From: DASWRT01 sp036403035
Lineage (GTDB): Bacteria; Pseudomonadota; Alphaproteobacteria; ATCC43930; CGMCC-115725
DNA length: 41,138 bases
Reading direction: 5' to 3'
Assembly (NCBI GenBank): GCA_036403035.1
Contig: DASWRT010000196.1
Span: 1-41,138, forward strand
Made by a program: the position numbers and the translations under genes. The notes beneath the pieces are model-generated. The model saw nothing but the letters and a program-made list of their open reading frames with translations. It did not search any database and was not told the DNA's origin. Below, piece by piece: positions 9,234 to 18,685 of this stretch. Numbering within the stretch: position 1 is the first letter of the stretch; each line of letters starts with the position of its first letter.

Positions 9234-12200
9234 ATGAGTTCGCTGCTCGATTTCGACGACGCGTCGCGGCGGCAGCGGGAAGCGGCCGACGGCCAGTACT
9301 CGGTCTGGGTCGGCGCCTCGGCCGGCACCGGCAAGACCAAGGTGCTGACCGACCGCGTGCTGAACCTGATGCTGGCCGGCAGCCCGGCGTCGCGCATCCT
9401 CTGCCTCACCTTCACCAAGGCCGCCGCCGCGGAGATGGCGAACCGCATCAGCGACCGGCTGAGCCGCTGGGCGACCGCGGAAGATGGGGCGCTGGCCTGG
9501 GAGCTGCGCGAGCTGACCGGCGCGATTCCGGAACCGGACATGCTGGCGCGGGCGCGCCGGCTCTTCGCTGGCGTGCTCGATGCGCCGGGCGGCATGAAGA
9601 TCGCGACGATCCACGCCTTCTGCCAGTCGCTGCTCCGCCGCTTCCCGCTGGAGGCCGGCGTCGCGCCGCATTTCGAGATAATGGACGACCGCAGCGCGGG
9701 CGAGGCGCTGGCCGAGGCGCGCGAGGCGGTGCTGGCGACGGCGCGGAGCGGCGACGATCCCGACCTCGCCGCCGCGCTCGCCGAGGTGACGCGCCACGCG
9801 CCGGAAGCCGGGTTCGGCGATCTGATGTCGCAGCTCGCGCTGGAGCGCGCCCGGATGCGCCGCGCTCTCGACCGCTGCCGCGACCATCCGGGCTTCCGCG
9901 AGCGGCTGCACGCGCTGCTCGGCGTGCCGCGGGGGGCCACGGTCGAGAGCCTGCTCGCCGACGCCTGTTCCGACGCGCGGCGCGACGAGGCGGCGCTGCG
10001 CCGGGCCGCCGACGCGATGCTGGCGAGCAAGGCTCAGACCGACCGGAAGAACGGCGAACGGCTCGCCGCGTGGCTCGCCGCCCCGGCCGACGAGCGCGTC
10101 GCGAACTGGCGCCGCTACCTCGACGCGTTCCTGACGCAGAAGGGCGAGCGGCGGAAGGATCTCGTCACCAAGGCGCTGGCGCGCGACAACCCGGCCGTCG
10201 CCGAGGCGCTGACGGCCGAAGCCGAGCGCGTGGACCGCTTCGTCGAAGCGCACGGCGCCTGCGCCCTGCTCCAGGCGACGGTCGCGCTGATCCGGCTCGG
10301 CGACGCGCTGCTCGCCGAGTTCGAGCAGATCAAGCGGTCGCGCGCGCTGCTCGATTACGACGACCTCGTGCTGAAGGCGTGTGCGCTGCTGGAGCGTCCG
10401 GGCGTGGCGCCGTGGGTGCTGTTCAAGCTCGACGGCGGCCTCGACCATATCCTGATCGACGAGGCGCAGGACACCAACCCGGAGCAGTGGCAGGTCGTCG
10501 CCGCGCTTGCCGGCGAGTTCTTCACCGGCGAGGGCGCGCGGCCGGAGGCGCAGCGTACCGTCTTCGCGGTCGGCGACGAGAAGCAGTCGATCTACAGCTT
10601 CCAGCGCGCCGACCCGGCCGCCTTCGCGCGGATGCGGGAGCATTTCGCGCAGCGCGTCATGGAGGCGAAGGCGGCGTGGCGGCCGGTGGACCTCGACACC
10701 TCGTTCCGCTCGACCGAGGTCGTGCTGCGTGCCGTCGATGCCGTCTTCGCGCGGCCCGAGGCGTGCGACGGCGTGACGGATCACTGGCGGCCGCATCTCG
10801 CGGCGCGGCGCGGTCACGGCGGCTGCGTTGAGGTCTGGTCGCCGGTCGAGCCGGCCGACCCGGAACCGCCGCTGCCCTGGGAGGCGCCGGTCCGGCAGCT
10901 CCACACGACGGCGCCGCGGGCGCGCCTCGCCTATACGATCGCCGGCCTCGTCCGGCACTGGCTCGACGGCGGCGAGCGGCTGGAGGCGCGCGGCCGGCTC
11001 CTCTGTCCCGGCGACGTGATGGTGCTGGTGCGCCGCCGCGGCGCGTTCGTCGGCGAATTGGTGCGCGCCCTGAAGCAGCGCGACGTGCCGGTGGCCGGCG
11101 TCGACCGCATGCTGCTGACCGACCAGCTCTCGGTCCAGGACCTGATGGCGCTCGGCGAGTTCCTGCTCCTGCCCGAGGACGACCTGACGCTCGCGACGGT
11201 GCTGAAGGGCCCGCTCTACAACGTCGACGAGGAGACGCTGTTCGGCCTCGCCTACCCGCGCGGCGGCTCGCTCTGGGCCGAGCTGAGGCGGCGCGCCGCG
11301 TCCCATCCGGCGCTGCTGCGCGCCGCAGAGGAACTGTCGTCGCTGCTCGCCCGCGCCGACTTCGCCGCGCCCTACGAACTCTACGCGGACGTGCTGGGCG
11401 CGCGCGGCGGGCGGCGGGCGATCCTCGCCCGGCTCGGCCCGGAGGCCGCGGACCCGATCGACGAGTTCCTGTCGCTCGCCCTCGCCTACGAGCGGCAGCA
11501 TGTGCCGTCGCTCCAGGGCTTCCTGCACTGGCTCGCCACCGGCGAGGCCGAGATCAAGCGCGACCTCGACCAGCGAGGGCGCGACGAGGTGCGCGTGCTG
11601 ACCGTGCACGGCTCGAAGGGATTGCAGGCGCCGGTCGTGTTCCTGCCGGACACGGTGCAGACGCCGAACCAGTCGCCGTCGCTGCTCTGGACCGAGGACG
11701 AGCAGTTGCCGCTATGGGCGGCGCGGCGCGAGTTCACGGCGCCGGCCGCTTCGCTGGCGAAGCAGGCGGCGCTGCACCGCCGCGACCAGGAATACCGGCG
11801 GCTGCTCTACGTCGCACTGACCCGCGCCGAGGACCGGCTCTATGTCTGCGGTTGGCGGACGCGGCAGGCGTCGGCATCGCAGCAGAGCTGGTACGAGCTG
11901 GTGGCGGGCGGGCTCTCCGGCATCGCCGAGCACGGCGAACGCGACTTCGCCGCGATCGAGCCGGAGCACGGCTGGAAGGCGGCGATGCTGCGGCTCGACG
12001 GCCGGCAGATTGCGGCGCCGCGCGACGATCTGCGCTTTTCCGAGCGGCGGGGCATCGCGGCGGAGCTGCCGGCCTGGGCGGGCCAGGAGCCGCCGCCCGA
12101 GCCGGCGCCGCCGCGGCCGCTGACCCCATCGCGCCCGTCCATCGCCGATCCCCCGGCGCGCTCGCCGCTGGAGCCCGGCAGCGGCGAGCCGTCGTCCGGC

Positions 12201-12689
12201 GTGCGCCGCGGCCTGCTCGTGCATCGCCTGCTCCAGAGCCTGCCCGAGCTGCCCGAGACGCAGCGCGAGGCGATCGCCCGGCGCTTCCTCGCGCGCCCGG
12301 TGCATGGCCTGTCGCCCGCCGAACAGGACGCGATCGCGACGGAGACGCTCGCCGTGCTCCGCCATCCCGAGTTCGCGCCGCTGTTCATGACCGACGCGCA
12401 GGCCGAGGTGCCGATCGTCGGGCTGGTCGGGGAGCAGGCGCTCTCGGGCCGGATCGACCGGCTGGTGGTGACCGCGGACGAGGTGCTGATCGTCGATTAC
12501 AAGACGCTGCGCCCGCCGCCCACGGAAGAATCGGAGGTGCCGCCCGCCTATCTGCGCCAGCTCGCTGCCTATGCGTCGGCACTCGCTACGATTTATCCCG
12601 ACCGGCGCGTGCGCACCGCCCTGTTGTGGACCGACGGCCCGCGCCTGATGCCGATCAGCCCCTCGTCGCTTGCACGGTGGGTGCCTTGA
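9234..12689 (+). CDS. addA: Double-strand-break repair helicase AddA
   Basis: An 1151-residue UvrD-like SF1A helicase fused to a C-terminal nuclease. Walker A is GASAGTGKTKVL near residues 24-35. Motif II is LIDEAQDTNPEQW, motif III GDEKQSIYSFQRAD and motif V VLTVHGSKGLQAPVV. Motif VI is LLYVALTRAEDRLYVCG, and the nuclease end includes VHRLLQSLPEL and VLIVDYKT near residue 1086. It begins 2 bases after addB. All helicase motifs look complete, so the complex should be active. The next gene, trxA, lies 97 bases downstream. Confidence 0.95.
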   Translation: MSSLLDFDDASRRQREAADGQYSVWVGASAGTGKTKVLTDRVLNLMLAGSPASRILCLTFTKAAAAEMANRISDRLSRWATAEDGALAWELRELTGAIPEPDMLARARRLFAGVLDAPGGMKIATIHAFCQSLLRRFPLEAGVAPHFEIMDDRSAGEALAEAREAVLATARSGDDPDLAAALAEVTRHAPEAGFGDLMSQLALERARMRRALDRCRDHPGFRERLHALLGVPRGATVESLLADACSDARRDEAALRRAADAMLASKAQTDRKNGERLAAWLAAPADERVANWRRYLDAFLTQKGERRKDLVTKALARDNPAVAEALTAEAERVDRFVEAHGACALLQATVALIRLGDALLAEFEQIKRSRALLDYDDLVLKACALLERPGVAPWVLFKLDGGLDHILIDEAQDTNPEQWQVVAALAGEFFTGEGARPEAQRTVFAVGDEKQSIYSFQRADPAAFARMREHFAQRVMEAKAAWRPVDLDTSFRSTEVVLRAVDAVFARPEACDGVTDHWRPHLAARRGHGGCVEVWSPVEPADPEPPLPWEAPVRQLHTTAPRARLAYTIAGLVRHWLDGGERLEARGRLLCPGDVMVLVRRRGAFVGELVRALKQRDVPVAGVDRMLLTDQLSVQDLMALGEFLLLPEDDLTLATVLKGPLYNVDEETLFGLAYPRGGSLWAELRRRAASHPALLRAAEELSSLLARADFAAPYELYADVLGARGGRRAILARLGPEAADPIDEFLSLALAYERQHVPSLQGFLHWLATGEAEIKRDLDQRGRDEVRVLTVHGSKGLQAPVVFLPDTVQTPNQSPSLLWTEDEQLPLWAARREFTAPAASLAKQAALHRRDQEYRRLLYVALTRAEDRLYVCGWRTRQASASQQSWYELVAGGLSGIAEHGERDFAAIEPEHGWKAAMLRLDGRQIAAPRDDLRFSERRGIAAELPAWAGQEPPPEPAPPRPLTPSRPSIADPPARSPLEPGSGEPSSGVRRGLLVHRLLQSLPELPETQREAIARRFLARPVHGLSPAEQDAIATETLAVLRHPEFAPLFMTDAQAEVPIVGLVGEQALSGRIDRLVVTADEVLIVDYKTLRPPPTEESEVPPAYLRQLAAYASALATIYPDRRVRTALLWTDGPRLMPISPSSLARWVP

Positions 12690-12786
12690 CGCCGCTTTTC
12701 GCCATCCCCTAATTTCTGAAGCGTCTCGCGGTCGCCGTCGCACGCCCCGTGGGCGACGCTCAGAAAATACCGTGAGGAGTCCTTAT

Positions 12787-13107
12787 ATGAAGCCGACCAA
12801 GACCACCGACACCTCGTTCGACGCGGACGTGCTGGGCGCGTCCGGCCCCGTTCTGGTCGATTTCTGGGCGGAGTGGTGCGGTCCCTGCAAGATGATCGCG
12901 CCCTATCTCGACGACCTTGCCGCAGAGTTCCAGGGCAAGGTGACGGTCGCCAAGCTCAACATCGACGAAAACCCGCAGACGCCGATGAAGTACGGCGTGC
13001 GCGGCATCCCGACGCTGATCCTGTTCAAGGACGGTCAAGTGGCGGCGACCAAGATCGGCGCGCTGCCGAAGAGCAAGCTCTACGAGTGGGTGGAGTCAGT
13101 CATCTGA
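12787..13107 (+). CDS. trxA: Thioredoxin
   Basis: A 106-residue classical thioredoxin. The active site is WCGPC (Cys31 and Cys34), preceded by VLVDFWAEW and followed by the cis-proline segment GIPTLILFKDG. It is the general dithiol reductant of the cytoplasm. The ATG at 12787 has GTGAGGAGT at a suitable distance. The reading frame is open further upstream into the addA tail, but that part is not thioredoxin. A strong hairpin follows the gene at 13169. Confidence 0.95.
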   Translation: MKPTKTTDTSFDADVLGASGPVLVDFWAEWCGPCKMIAPYLDDLAAEFQGKVTVAKLNIDENPQTPMKYGVRGIPTLILFKDGQVAATKIGALPKSKLYEWVESVI

Positions 13108-13168
13108 CCCGCGACTCGATGCCGTCGCCGCCGTCGCGGCGGCGGCCCGCACGCACAGCGTGAGATAC

Positions 13169-13193
13169 CGCCGCCGGCCCCTGGCCGGCGGCG
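13169..13193 (+). terminator. Hairpin terminator after trxA
   Basis: A perfect 11-bp GC stem (CGCCGCCGGCC, loop CCT, GGCCGGCGGCG) begins 62 bases after the trxA stop and is followed by GCGTTTCG. The T-tract is short, so termination may need Rho or may be partial. It plausibly closes the tsaE-to-trxA transcript. Confidence 0.65.
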
Positions 13194-13275
13194 CGTTTCG
13201 TTCCGGCCAGGGAAACCAATCGCCGCAGTCGGCGTTTTCGCTCGTCCGTCCGTACCGGCCGCGCGAGCCTCCCGC

Positions 13276-14127
13276 ATGATCCGCTCCCTCCTCGCCCTGC
13301 TCGTGCTAGCGCTCGCCGCGGCCCCGGTCACGGCGCACGCGCAGACCGACAGTGCGGTTCCGCCTCCCGCGCCGATCGCCGGCAAGGGATACCACCTCGT
13401 CAAGAACTGGGACTTCGGCCGGTCGATCCGGACGACCGACGACCTGCATCGCGAGTTCTACACCCGCTTCGTCTATGAGGGCGGACGGCTCGATCACCTT
13501 CAGGGCAACGGCGAATGGGAGCGCTACGCCGACAACGACAATCATCGGATCGTCGGGAACGAGTTGCAGTTGATCGCCCGCATCCGGGGCGAAGTGCGAG
13601 ACGGCGGCATCGAGAGCGGGATGCTGCGCTCGAAATGGACCGGCGAGTACGGCTACTTCGAAGCGCGGATGAAGGTGCCGTCGGGACGCGGCCTGTGGCC
13701 GGCCTTCTGGCTCAACCCCGAGGACCAGAAATGGCCGCCTGAAATCGACGTCGTCGAGATCGTCGACAATGGCCGCGACACGACGCGCAACAGCTTCCAC
13801 AACGTGCTGCCGGCGCACGGCAGGAACGCAGACAGCCTCTCGACGAAGCTCGACAAATGGGGCTCCTACCGGCCGGATTTCGATTTCAAGGACGGCTTCC
13901 ACGTCTTCGCCGTGGAATGGATGCCCGGGGAGGTGCGCCATTATGTCGACGGCACGCTCCTCGCCGACCGGCATCTCGACTGGATACACGACGATGGCAG
14001 CGACGCCGGACCTGCGCACGTGCTGGTCAATCTCGCGGTCGGCGGCAAGTGGCCGGAGCCGCCGAACAACCCGGCGGACTTCCCAGCGAAGCTGGAAGTC
14101 GACTACATCAGGGTTTGGCAGAAATAG
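13276..14127 (+). CDS. Secreted glycoside hydrolase family 16 protein
   Basis: A 283-residue protein with an N-terminal signal peptide (hydrophobic core LLALLVLALAAAPVTA, probable cleavage after AHA). The GH16 active-site signature EIDVVE gives Glu156 as nucleophile, Asp158 and Glu161 as acid/base; this ExDxxE spacing is the laminarinase/lichenase type. GYFEARMKVPSGRGLWPAFWL before it and FHVFAVEWMPGEVRHYVDG after it are typical GH16 beta-jelly-roll strands. It should cleave beta-1,3 or mixed-linkage glucans or a self-made exopolysaccharide in the periplasm or outside; the exact substrate cannot be read. It is followed 22 bases later by a gene for another exported protein. Confidence 0.88.
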   Translation: MIRSLLALLVLALAAAPVTAHAQTDSAVPPPAPIAGKGYHLVKNWDFGRSIRTTDDLHREFYTRFVYEGGRLDHLQGNGEWERYADNDNHRIVGNELQLIARIRGEVRDGGIESGMLRSKWTGEYGYFEARMKVPSGRGLWPAFWLNPEDQKWPPEIDVVEIVDNGRDTTRNSFHNVLPAHGRNADSLSTKLDKWGSYRPDFDFKDGFHVFAVEWMPGEVRHYVDGTLLADRHLDWIHDDGSDAGPAHVLVNLAVGGKWPEPPNNPADFPAKLEVDYIRVWQK

Positions 14128-14149
14128 CGGCTCTTTTCCGGAGACTCAG

Positions 14150-14794
14150 ATGACCGGTCGATTTTACCCCCGCCACAGCCGGGCGGCAGCCCTAGCGGTG
14201 GCTGCCCTGCTGGCCGTCGGCGGCACCGCCTTCGCTCCGGCCGTGTTCGCAAAGAGCGGCGGCGGCAAGACGATGGACGACGTGCTGTTCAACCCGGCGG
14301 ACCGGCAGGCGCTTCACGATTACCGCCTGTCGATGGACACGGCGGCGAAATGCCACGAAGCCTGGAAGAAGCTGCTCGACTCCGCCGACAAGGACCCGGC
14401 CATCAGGAAGGAGATGGCGACCCACGACGAGGCCGACGATGCCGACGTGCATTCGATTGCCGACATGATCAAGCTGGCCGAGACGAAGGCGCCGGTCAGC
14501 ACGGCCTTCCTGAAGCAGAACGACTGCGCCTTCCGCGACACCGTCATGATGTTCATGGAGTCGATGGCGATCGAGGTCGCCGGCTTCATGAAGCAGATGG
14601 GCAAGGAAAACAAGGAACTCGACTTCGTTGCCCCGGAGAACGTCGAGTTCTACGAGAAGAACGGGCCGCAGCTGAAGGAATACGTCGAGGACATCCAGGC
14701 GATGCACAAGGCGAAATTTCCGGACATGTACAAGGACGAGCCGGAGGACACGCCGGACGACGACGCGCAGCCGAACGGCGGCGGCGACGAGTAG
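14150..14794 (+). CDS. Exported protein of unknown function
   Basis: A 214-residue protein that I do not recognise. It has a Tat- or Sec-like signal region (HSRAAALAVAALLAVGG, probable cleavage after VFA), a helical central part with two cysteines (AAKCHEAW and NDCAFRD, possibly a disulfide), several Met-rich amphipathic segments (MMFMESMAIEVAGFMKQMG) and a very acidic tail (DEPEDTPDDDAQP). It follows the GH16 gene by 22 bases on the same strand, so the two may be co-transcribed. A textbook terminator lies downstream. Confidence 0.7.
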   Translation: MTGRFYPRHSRAAALAVAALLAVGGTAFAPAVFAKSGGGKTMDDVLFNPADRQALHDYRLSMDTAAKCHEAWKKLLDSADKDPAIRKEMATHDEADDADVHSIADMIKLAETKAPVSTAFLKQNDCAFRDTVMMFMESMAIEVAGFMKQMGKENKELDFVAPENVEFYEKNGPQLKEYVEDIQAMHKAKFPDMYKDEPEDTPDDDAQPNGGGDE

Positions 14795-14931
14795 CGAGCA
14801 GCAAGACGCGGCGGGCTGCAACGGGCGAATGCCTGCCTCGCTTCCCGCTTGCTTGATCGCGGGGAAAGCGACGCCATATCGGAATCCGTGCGGCGCCCGC
14901 CTCCGGCGGCGTCGCTTTCCTCCCTAAACTC

Positions 14932-14960
14932 GGGCTGCACCTCGCGGTGCAGCCCTTTTT
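14932..14960 (+). terminator. Rho-independent terminator
   Basis: A perfect 10-bp stem (GGGCTGCACC, loop TCGC, GGTGCAGCCC) is followed directly by TTTTT. It lies in the convergent gap and ends the GH16/unknown-protein transcript just before the end of the chemoreceptor gene. Confidence 0.9.
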
Positions 14961-14984
14961 ATTGGTTGCCGCCGGGTTGCCCGG

Positions 14985-17012
14985 TCAAGCGGCCCGGATG
15001 TCGTTGAGGAAGGTGCGGACTTCGGTGCGCAGAAGCTCGGCGCGGCCGCCGAGATCGGTCGCGGCGTCGAGCACCTGGGCCGCCGCCGCGCCGGTCTGGC
15101 TCGCCGCCTCGGTGACGCCGACGATGTTGCTCGCGACCTCCTTGGTGCCGCTCGCCGCCTGCTGCGTGTTGCGGGCGATCTCCTGGGTCGCGGCTCCCTG
15201 CTGCTGGACCGCCGAGGCGATCGAGGTCGCGATCTCGTTGACCTCGCTGATCGTGCCGCCGATCCCGCGGATCGCGCCGACCACCTCGGTCGTCACCTTC
15301 TGCATGTCCTCGATCTGGCTCCGGATCTCCTCGGTCGCCTTGGCGGTCTGGTTGGCGAGGCTCTTCACCTCCGAGGCGACGACGGCGAAGCCCTTGCCGG
15401 CCTCGCCGGCCCGTGCCGCCTCGATCGTCGCGTTGAGCGCCAGCAGGTTGGTCTGCCCGGCGATGTCGCTGATCAGCGCGACCACGTCGCCGATCTTCGC
15501 CGCGACCGTGGCGAGCCCATGCACGGCCTCGTTGGTCCGCGCCGCCTCGCCGACGGCGTGGCCGGCGATCTCGGTCGAGCGGGCGACCTGACGCCCGATC
15601 TCGCCGACCGAGGACGACAGTTCCTCGGTCCCCGCAGAAACGGTCTGCACGTTGGCGGCGGTCTGCTCCGCCGCCGCCGCGACCACGGTCGCCTGACGGC
15701 TCGTCCGCTCGGCGGTCGCGCTCATCCCGTCGGCGGTGGCGCGCATCTGCGTCGCCGCGACGCCGAGCGCTTCGAGGAGACCGCTCACCGAGCCCTCGAA
15801 CCGCGCGATGTGCGTCTCGACCGCCTGCTGCCGGCGCTCCTTGCCGGCCTGCTCGGCGCGCTGCGCCTCCTCCAGCCGCCGCGCGTCGATCATCGTCGCC
15901 TTGAAGACGCCGACCGCCCGCGCCATGTCGCCGACCTCGTCGGCCCGCTGCTCGTCCGTCACCGCGGTCGCAAGGTCGCCGGCCGCGAGCGAGCGCATCG
16001 ACCGCGTCATCCGCCGGATCGGGTTCGACAGGGTGCGGCCGAGCACGATCGCCGACACCGTCGCCAGCAGGACGACCGCGAGGCCCAGGCCGAGCGCGAT
16101 CCACATCGCCGTGCGCTGCATCGCCGCGTAGTCGGACGCGTCCATCGCCACCGCGACGACCCCGATCGGCTTTCCGGAGAAATCGTCGAGGCGGCTCAGC
16201 CGGACGGCCGTCGGAACGCCTCCGGCGGCGGCGGTCGCGATGCGGCGGTCGGCCCCCTCGAAGGCGCTTGCGAGGTCGGCTTGATCCGGCGTCATCGGCA
16301 GGTTGCCGCCATAGTGGCGGAAGGTCTCGCCCTCCTTCACGAACATCGCCGCGGCGGTGCCCGAGCGCTTCTTGAACTCGTCGAAGAAACGCTGGCCGAA
16401 GCCGAAGCCGAACGTCACCGCGCCGACATTGCGGTCGCCCGATGAGATCGGCACCACCGCGCGCGGGCCGGTCCCGGAAGTCGTCACGTCGAGGCCACTT
16501 GTCGTCCGGTGCCGCTCGATGGTGCCGCTGACCATCGGCAGCCGTTTCGACACATCGTCGCCGAACTTGTCCGGCTGGTACATCCGCAGGAAGACCGTGG
16601 CGGGCGGCGACCAGAGCACGACGGACTCAACGTTGTAGTCCTTCTTCAGCCGGGCGTAGGGGGCTTGCAGGAAGCGGTACGCCGCGTCGCGGTCGCCGTC
16701 GGCGAGCGCCTGCTGCACCGGCGGCAGTTCGGCGAGCAGGGTGCCGAAGACCTCCGCCGTGCGGGCCTCCGCATCCATCGCGTCGCGGAGGAACTTCAAC
16801 TGGCCGTCGAGTTCCCGCTCCTCCGCCCGATCGACGAGCGCGCCCGCGCCGTACAGCCCGCCGGCGATCATGGCGCCGACGCTGGCGACGACGATAGCGA
16901 TTCCGAAGAGCACGATACGGGGGCCGATGGTCAGCGAGAACGCTCCGCGGCGCAGCGTCCTTTCCACCGCCGCCGATTCCGACGCGGCACTCCCGGCACT
17001 ATTGATGGTCAT
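14985..17012 (-). CDS. Methyl-accepting chemotaxis protein
   Basis: A 675-residue transmembrane chemoreceptor. TM1 lies at about residues 32-56, a periplasmic sensor of about 240 residues of the single-Cache type follows (its exact class is not certain), TM2 lies at about 297-322, then a HAMP domain (RTLSNPIRRMTRSMRSLAAGD). The cytoplasmic signalling hairpin has the conserved tip AARAGEAGKGFAVVASEVKS that binds CheA and CheW. Methylation-helix glutamates and glutamines are plentiful. The ATG is preceded by GAGGGAG at good spacing. No che genes are nearby. The ligand is unknown. Confidence 0.93.
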   Translation of the reverse strand: MTINSAGSAASESAAVERTLRRGAFSLTIGPRIVLFGIAIVVASVGAMIAGGLYGAGALVDRAEERELDGQLKFLRDAMDAEARTAEVFGTLLAELPPVQQALADGDRDAAYRFLQAPYARLKKDYNVESVVLWSPPATVFLRMYQPDKFGDDVSKRLPMVSGTIERHRTTSGLDVTTSGTGPRAVVPISSGDRNVGAVTFGFGFGQRFFDEFKKRSGTAAAMFVKEGETFRHYGGNLPMTPDQADLASAFEGADRRIATAAAGGVPTAVRLSRLDDFSGKPIGVVAVAMDASDYAAMQRTAMWIALGLGLAVVLLATVSAIVLGRTLSNPIRRMTRSMRSLAAGDLATAVTDEQRADEVGDMARAVGVFKATMIDARRLEEAQRAEQAGKERRQQAVETHIARFEGSVSGLLEALGVAATQMRATADGMSATAERTSRQATVVAAAAEQTAANVQTVSAGTEELSSSVGEIGRQVARSTEIAGHAVGEAARTNEAVHGLATVAAKIGDVVALISDIAGQTNLLALNATIEAARAGEAGKGFAVVASEVKSLANQTAKATEEIRSQIEDMQKVTTEVVGAIRGIGGTISEVNEIATSIASAVQQQGAATQEIARNTQQAASGTKEVASNIVGVTEAASQTGAAAAQVLDAATDLGGRAELLRTEVRTFLNDIRAA

Positions 17013-17362
17013 GAGAGCAACTCCCTCAGAGCAATGCCGGGCGGTCGTGCCGCACCGGACGCGACTTCTGGTTCGTAGATAGGGGAGACGTATTACCTTA
17101 GGCTTACTAAACTCAGACTGAATCAGTGGCGGTATATCGATAAGATCTCCTTACCCTTGTCGCTTTTGCCATCACCCTTTCGGGCGAGGATGGGCAACGG
17201 CACCGCATCCGACGCACCGGGAGACCGGCGGCAAGGGAAGCGGCGCCCTGCGTCACCCCCGCCGGGCAATACCAGCGGCGGTTGAGCTTGGCTCGTCGGG
17301 CGCAGCGCGTGAGCGATACTCGCTCGGCGTCGGTCAACGACCGAGGCCGACGGTACGAGACC
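17013..17362. other. Intergenic gap between the chemoreceptor and ycaQ-like genes
   Basis: About 350 bases with no convincing gene. It contains the chemoreceptor ribosome-binding site and presumably its promoter (AT-rich stretch 17083-17150), plus the 3' flank of the ycaQ-like gene. A short inverted repeat (GAGCGA-TAC-TCGCTC near 17310) is too small to call. I see no tRNA or repeat family here. Confidence 0.5.
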
Positions 17363-18685
17363 CTACCCCGGTAGGCTCGAAGCGAGCATGTCCGCCAGAC
17401 GGTCGTGCCTGCTGGCGATGCGAGACACGACACACTCCAGCCCCAGCCAAAGAGCCATCGTCGCCAGCTCGCGTTGCAGCGCCCCGGAGGCAGCGTCGAC
17501 GTCGATGCCCGGCTCGGCGTGCGCGGCGTGGACCGCAAGCGCCTTCGCCGACCGGTCCGCCTTGAGGTCGACGCGCGCGACGAGGCGATCGCCGAGCAGG
17601 AACGGCAGCACGTAGTAGCCATGCTGGCGCTTCTCGGCCGGCGTGTAGATCTCCAGCCGGTAGCGGAAGCCGAACAGCCGCTCGGTCCGCGGGCGCTCCC
17701 AGACCAGCGAATCGAAGGGCGAGAGCAACGCCCCCGGCACCTCGACGCGCCGCGGCAGGCGCGCGGCCGGATCGAGATAGGCCGGCTTGCCCCACCCCTC
17801 GACGCTGACCGGGATCAGCTCGCCCGCCTCGACCAGCTCGGCGAGACGGGCGCGGGCGTCGGCGGCGTCGAGCCGGAAATAGTCGCGCAGATCGCTCTCG
17901 GTCGCGACGCCGAGGGCGCGCGCCGCGACGAGCAGCAACGCCCGGTGCGCCTCCTCCTCGGACGGCGTCGGCACGGCGAGCACGGCTTCCGGCAGGACGC
18001 GCTCGGGGAGGTCGTAGAGCCGCTCGAAACCGGCCTGCCGCCGGCCGGCCGTGGTGATGCGCCCGGCCCAGAACAGATATTCGAGCGCGCGCTTGCCGTC
18101 GCTCCACCCCCACCACGCGCTGCGCCCCCTGCCCTCCACCGCGGTCAGCTCCGACGCACCGATCGGACCGCGCTCCGCGACGTCGGCGAACACCGCCTCG
18201 ACGAGGTCGCGCCGCTCGCGCCCGACCCGCGCCACCTCGCGCCACGTGCCGATTCCGGCCTCCGCGCGCCGCATCCGCCAGCGCAGCAGCGGCTGAAGCT
18301 CGACCGGGAGCAGCGATGCCTCGTGCCCCCAATACTCGAACAGAGCGCGGTTCCGCGGCCGGCAGCCGTTCCAGACGGCGCCGTCGAGCAGCGCGGCCGG
18401 ATACGCGCCGAGCCGGGCGAAGAGCGGCAGGTAGTGCGAGCGCACCAGCACGTTGACCGAATCGATCTGGAACAGCCCGATCCGCCGCAGCACCGCGCCG
18501 AGATGCCGCCGGTCGAGCCGCGCCCCCGCCTCCGGCCGCGGCTCGGCAAAGCCTTGCGCCGCGAGCGCGATCCGCCGGGCCTCGGCGAGGGAGAGGGAGT
18601 CCTTGGTGATGCGGCGGGTTCGGGAAGCGGGAGAGGCTGCGGGGCTGGAGATTTGCGGACCATCCATTCGTGGAAAGCCTGTCAT
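17363..18685 (-). CDS. Winged-helix DNA-binding protein, YcaQ/AlkX-type family
   Basis: A 440-residue member of the winged-helix family that includes the interstrand-crosslink glycosylase YcaQ. Landmarks are FQIDSVNVLVRSHYLPLFARLG near residues 58-80, the EYWGHEASLLP segment, and YLDPAARLP followed by LLSPFDSLVWERPRTERLFGF in the C-terminal half. Family members unhook DNA crosslinks or remove alkylated bases; whether this one does is inferred. Its ATG overlaps the stop of the upstream oxidoreductase gene (ATGA), so it is translationally coupled. A second in-frame ATG lies 6 codons in. Confidence 0.85.
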   Translation of the reverse strand: MTGFPRMDGPQISSPAASPASRTRRITKDSLSLAEARRIALAAQGFAEPRPEAGARLDRRHLGAVLRRIGLFQIDSVNVLVRSHYLPLFARLGAYPAALLDGAVWNGCRPRNRALFEYWGHEASLLPVELQPLLRWRMRRAEAGIGTWREVARVGRERRDLVEAVFADVAERGPIGASELTAVEGRGRSAWWGWSDGKRALEYLFWAGRITTAGRRQAGFERLYDLPERVLPEAVLAVPTPSEEEAHRALLLVAARALGVATESDLRDYFRLDAADARARLAELVEAGELIPVSVEGWGKPAYLDPAARLPRRVEVPGALLSPFDSLVWERPRTERLFGFRYRLEIYTPAEKRQHGYYVLPFLLGDRLVARVDLKADRSAKALAVHAAHAEPGIDVDAASGALQRELATMALWLGLECVVSRIASRHDRLADMLASSLPG

